Origin: Kordia zhangzhouensis
GTDB taxonomy: Bacteria; Bacteroidota; Bacteroidia; Flavobacteriales; Flavobacteriaceae
Direction: 5' to 3'
DNA length: 64,000 bases
NCBI RefSeq assembly: GCF_001005305.1
Contig: NZ_LBMH01000002.1
Coordinates: forward strand, 1-64,000
Numbering within the stretch: position 1 is the first letter of the stretch; each line of letters starts with the position of its first letter. The position numbers were made by a program, and so were the translations under genes. The notes under the pieces are model-generated. The model was given only the letters and a program-made list of their open reading frames with translations, was not told the origin of the DNA and ran no database searches. Below, piece after piece: positions 61,403 through 64,000 of the stretch.

Positions 61403-61600
61403 TTAGTCGCTAGATCCTTTATATACAAAGTCTCTTGAGATGAATGTCCAATCTTCTTTCAACTGGATGTCTAAGTTCTCAGCTGTAGAAACTGTTACAT
61501 CATCCATAGATACTTCTTGTGCGTTTGTAGTTGAAATTGCTGATACTGCAAGCAATGCTACTACTGCTAATCCTCCTGTTAATTTTACTAATTTTTTCAT
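61403..61600 (-). CDS. Small secreted peptide precursor, unknown
   Basis: The 65-residue protein starts with a clear signal peptide (KLVKLTGGLAVVALLAVSAI, cleavage expected near TNAQ). It leaves about 37-38 residues rich in Asp, Glu, Ser and Thr (EVSMDDVTVSTAENLD; FISRDFVYKGSSD). There are no cysteines, so it differs from SdpC. It is the first gene of an operon with the membrane protein and HTTM genes and is followed by an attenuator-like hairpin. A secreted signal or toxin peptide is the best guess; no family is recognised. Confidence 0.7.
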   Translation of the reverse strand: MKKLVKLTGGLAVVALLAVSAISTTNAQEVSMDDVTVSTAENLDIQLKEDWTFISRDFVYKGSSD

Positions 61601-61999
61601 AATGTTAAATTTTAATAAAGTTTTGGTTCCTACTCTATTTGAGGCTTTTCGGATTACGCCTTAAAAAAATCGTTGCAACAAATTTTCATTGGCTAAATAA
61701 CGACGCAATTATCACATTTTCAAATGGTTAGTTTTTGTATTTATAAATCTACGCACCGTATTTATAAATATCATCTGTCTCTTTTATCCATGAACATTCG
61801 TAAATACTCACGTCAGACAAATAATGAATATTCTGTCAAAAAAGTCTATATTTAGCTAATATTTGAAATAAAAAGTTTATATTTTATGTAGTAATAAAGG
61901 GAAAAGTCATACTTGCTACTGCATGAAGTAAGTTATTACATGTTAATAAGGAGGGGAAGAGAATTACTTTTACGACGTATTTAATTTTTTTGAAAAAAA
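61601..61999. other. Gene-free divergent region before the second TPR/AraC regulator
   Basis: About 400 bp between the secreted peptide gene and the regulator. No open frame with protein-like composition was seen. A TTTG with 21 bp to TATTTAGC (minus strand, about 61721-61690) is a weak promoter candidate for the peptide gene. Confidence 0.4.
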
Positions 62000-63757
62000 G
62001 TGAACAAAAATTCCGTTAAAAAACTGTTTTTTTTAGCGATTTCAGTGATTGATTTTAATTTTATTGTCAATAAAAAGCTGATTTCGATACTTGCATGCCT
62101 GACATGTACCTTCTTTTTTGGGTTTTCTCAAGAAAATTTTGATTCTGCGTATAAGTCTGACACGAAAAATTCAAATGAAAACACTGAAAAGAGTAAAGTT
62201 GCTGCCCAAGTAACATTACAAAAAGCCAAAAAAGACAACAATATTGTTCAAATTATTAAGGCATATGAGGAATTTGTGACATATTATAGTCATACACCAA
62301 CAGCAATTAAGTATACCGATAGCATCATAATGCTTTCAAAAAATGCGAACCTAACTGACTATCCAGCCGAAGGGTATCTTTTGAAAGGAATTCAACTTTA
62401 TTATAATACAGATTATACCGCAGCTCTCGACAATTTTGCGCTAGCTAATAATTTGGCGCTTGAAAGTCAAAACATTGATCAGCAAATTTCAGTTAGACAT
62501 TATATAGGCTTATTAAAGAATGTAAGCAATGAAACTTCCGAAGCATTAAAAATTTTTCAAGAGAATCTAAAATTCATCCTTGATAATGAGTATGAGAAGA
62601 AAAACCCTGAACAGTATTTAAAATCACTTTTTGCATTAGCAGATTCATATAACAAGAATAAAAATTTTGAAGCCGCAGAGCTTGCACACCAAAAAGGTAT
62701 TGAAGCAAGTTTGGCACATCCATCACAATACTTATATCCTTGGTTTTTGACCTCTTATGGGATTACTTCCTATTATAAGGAAAATTATTCTAAAGGCAGA
62801 GACAGTTTATTAAAGGCAGCCACATATTTTACTCAAAATGAAAAAGCGCTTTGTTCTACTTATTTATTTACCTATAAATGCTTAGTAGCACAAAAAGAAA
62901 CCAACGAAGCAATAACTTATTTAAATAAGATTGATTCAATATATCAGCTTACACCCAAAGTTATTTTTCAAGCTAGAGAAGCTTATGAGTTTTTGAACCA
63001 AGAATACAAAGCAAATGGTGATCGTCTGAATCAATTGGAAGCTATTGAAAAATTATTGGTTGTTGATAAAATTATAGAAGAGAATTATCAAAACTTAGGG
63101 AAACTCATTGTAAAGAAATATGATACTCCTTTATTAATTTCTGAAAAAGAAGAGCTCATTAATGAACTGGAAAATAGCAACTTTTTATCTCAAAAAACAA
63201 TAACTGTTCTTATTATTTTATCTGCTTTACTTTCAATCATTATTTTTTATTATGTGAGAAGAAACACTATTTATAAAAAACGTTTTGAATCACTAATGAA
63301 AAAGTATGAGAATAATGAGCAATTAAAAGATAAGGCTATTCGTAAAATACCTGCTACAGATGCAAAAGAAAACCTGGGTTTATCAAGTGATATTGTAGAT
63401 GCTGTTTTAGTCAAATTGGATAAATTTGAAAAGAGTCATAAATACACAAAAAAGAATTATACGTTAACCAAACTTGCAAAAGAATTAGACACAAATAGTA
63501 CGTATCTATCCAAAATTATCAATTATACTAAAGGAATTAATTTTGCAAATTATATGAACGAGCTTCGTATTGATTATGCTATTTCTCAATTAAAAGAGAA
63601 CAAATTATTCCGTTCTTATACTATAAAAGCAATTGCTTTAGAGGTCGGTTTTAATAATGCACAGTCGTTTTCTATTGCTTTTCACAGAAAAACAGGTATT
63701 CATCCTTCATATTTCCTCAAACAACTGGAAAATCAAGAACTTAAAACAACTGCTTGA
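62000..63757 (+). CDS. Second membrane TPR regulator with AraC-type DNA-binding domain
   Basis: The 585-residue protein starts at a GTG (62000). It has an N-terminal hydrophobic export segment (ISILACLTCTFFFGFSQ), TPR-like helices to about residue 370, and one membrane helix (TVLIILSALLSIIIFYYV, about 402-419). A C-terminal AraC-type HTH follows (YTLTKLAKELDTNSTYLSKI; YTIKAIALEVGFNNAQSFSI). It is clearly related to the regulator at 20149, with the same order of parts. A lanthipeptide-type precursor starts 118 bp downstream, again matching the first locus. It is therefore likely a local regulator of precursor expression sensing a periplasmic cue. Confidence 0.85.
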   Translation: MNKNSVKKLFFLAISVIDFNFIVNKKLISILACLTCTFFFGFSQENFDSAYKSDTKNSNENTEKSKVAAQVTLQKAKKDNNIVQIIKAYEEFVTYYSHTPTAIKYTDSIIMLSKNANLTDYPAEGYLLKGIQLYYNTDYTAALDNFALANNLALESQNIDQQISVRHYIGLLKNVSNETSEALKIFQENLKFILDNEYEKKNPEQYLKSLFALADSYNKNKNFEAAELAHQKGIEASLAHPSQYLYPWFLTSYGITSYYKENYSKGRDSLLKAATYFTQNEKALCSTYLFTYKCLVAQKETNEAITYLNKIDSIYQLTPKVIFQAREAYEFLNQEYKANGDRLNQLEAIEKLLVVDKIIEENYQNLGKLIVKKYDTPLLISEKEELINELENSNFLSQKTITVLIILSALLSIIIFYYVRRNTIYKKRFESLMKKYENNEQLKDKAIRKIPATDAKENLGLSSDIVDAVLVKLDKFEKSHKYTKKNYTLTKLAKELDTNSTYLSKIINYTKGINFANYMNELRIDYAISQLKENKLFRSYTIKAIALEVGFNNAQSFSIAFHRKTGIHPSYFLKQLENQELKTTA

Positions 63758-63832
63758 TTGTCAATTATTTAAAACTGTATTTTTATAATGATATTTATAA
63801 ATCTCACGAAAAAGTGAAAAAATCGAGTGGTT

Positions 63833-63864
63833 TTTTGCGATACTTTTACTTCACAATCGCAAAA
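63833..63864. promoter_or_regulatory. Perfect 9-bp inverted repeat just before precursor 3
   Basis: TTTTGCGAT and ATCGCAAAA are separated by 14 bases, ending 10 bp before the precursor ATG. It could be an operator for the upstream regulator or an mRNA hairpin in the 5' leader. Confidence 0.5.
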
Positions 63865-63874
63865 CATCCACATT

Positions 63875-64000
63875 ATGAAAAATTTAAAAAACTTCTCTCA
63901 AAAATTAAAACTTAATAAATCTAAAATTGTTGATTTCTATCAAAGCAATCATATAAAAGGAGGAATTGTACCCGAAACTTCTGTTTGTGCACTTGCCAAT
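63875..64000 (+). CDS. Lanthipeptide-type precursor peptide 3 (cut by window edge)
   Basis: The 42 visible codons begin MKNLKNFSQKLKLNKSKIVD and reach HIKGG at residues 26-30, then IVPETSVCALAN with no stop before the edge. The leader shows the same K-L-N-K-S-K-I pattern and double glycine as precursor 2 at 22389. At least one Cys with nearby Ser/Thr follows the GG. Modification genes, if local, would lie beyond the window; otherwise the LanB/LanC set at 15.6 kb might serve it. Confidence 0.72.
   Translation, partial: MKNLKNFSQKLKLNKSKIVDFYQSNHIKGGIVPETSVCALAN

Noticed and set aside
1-64000. CRISPR arrays, tRNA, rRNA, insertion sequences, prophage
   Set aside because: No regularly spaced repeats, cloverleaf-like sequences, transposase or phage genes were recognised by reading; this is not a substitute for a dedicated search.

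Overview
The window reads as chromosome of a low-GC marine-type Flavobacteriaceae bacterium, possibly Kordia or a close relative (inference). The evidence is SusC/SusD outer-membrane pairs, a type IX secretion C-terminal sorting domain, GLPGLI and CarboxypepD_reg-TonB proteins, Bacteroidota-type promoters (TTTG, about 19 bp, TAnnTTTG), weak Shine-Dalgarno use and lanthipeptide leaders rich in K/L/N with a GG cleavage site. No rRNA, tRNA, CRISPR array, insertion sequence or prophage was seen.

Layout: 1-9.3 kb is housekeeping-like: a truncated ssb, a GNAT acetyltransferase, small hypotheticals, a decayed gene remnant, a CBS protein, M28 and M13 metallopeptidases, two lipoproteins and an SDR-type threonine dehydrogenase. 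At 9.3-15.4 kb, a CHAT/TPR caspase-like protein and a subtilisin-like lipoprotein lie divergently from an ECF sigma factor and its putative membrane TPR anti-sigma factor. At 15.6-26.4 kb there is a class I lanthipeptide-type cluster: LanC cyclase, split LanB (glutamylation protein plus separate elimination protein), a membrane TPR/AraC regulator, two different precursors, and a convergent HlyD plus C39-peptidase ABC exporter. A lone AbiLi/RloA-like ATPase follows at 26.5 kb.

The 28.0-51.3 kb region is a large starch/maltodextrin utilisation locus. A leftward operon holds susC, susD and susE, followed by a T9SS-exported GH13 amylase. A divergent LacI regulator precedes a maltose-type MFS permease, beta-phosphoglucomutase, GH65 phosphorylase, GH13 neopullulanase-like lipoprotein, a double-esterase protein with an N-terminal starch-binding-like region, a GH31 alpha-glucosidase and another GH13 lipoprotein. 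Together these predict surface capture and cutting of alpha-glucans, periplasmic trimming, maltose uptake, and phosphorolysis to glucose plus beta-glucose-1-phosphate, which PgmB converts to glucose-6-phosphate. Candidate LacI operators and two copies of a palindromic intergenic repeat occur here.

From 52.0 to 59.7 kb are msrA and a leftward series: PadR regulator, HAAS-like membrane protein, TonB-type outer-membrane protein, GLPGLI protein, ABC ATPase, ABC permease and DCC thiol oxidoreductase. PadR and the outer-membrane gene share an almost identical dyad in their upstream regions. From 59.8 to 61.6 kb a tiny secreted peptide, an attenuator-like hairpin, a membrane-anchored protein and an HTTM protein form an SdpAB-like candidate peptide system. 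The window ends with a second TPR/AraC regulator followed by a third lanthipeptide-type precursor, cut by the window edge.
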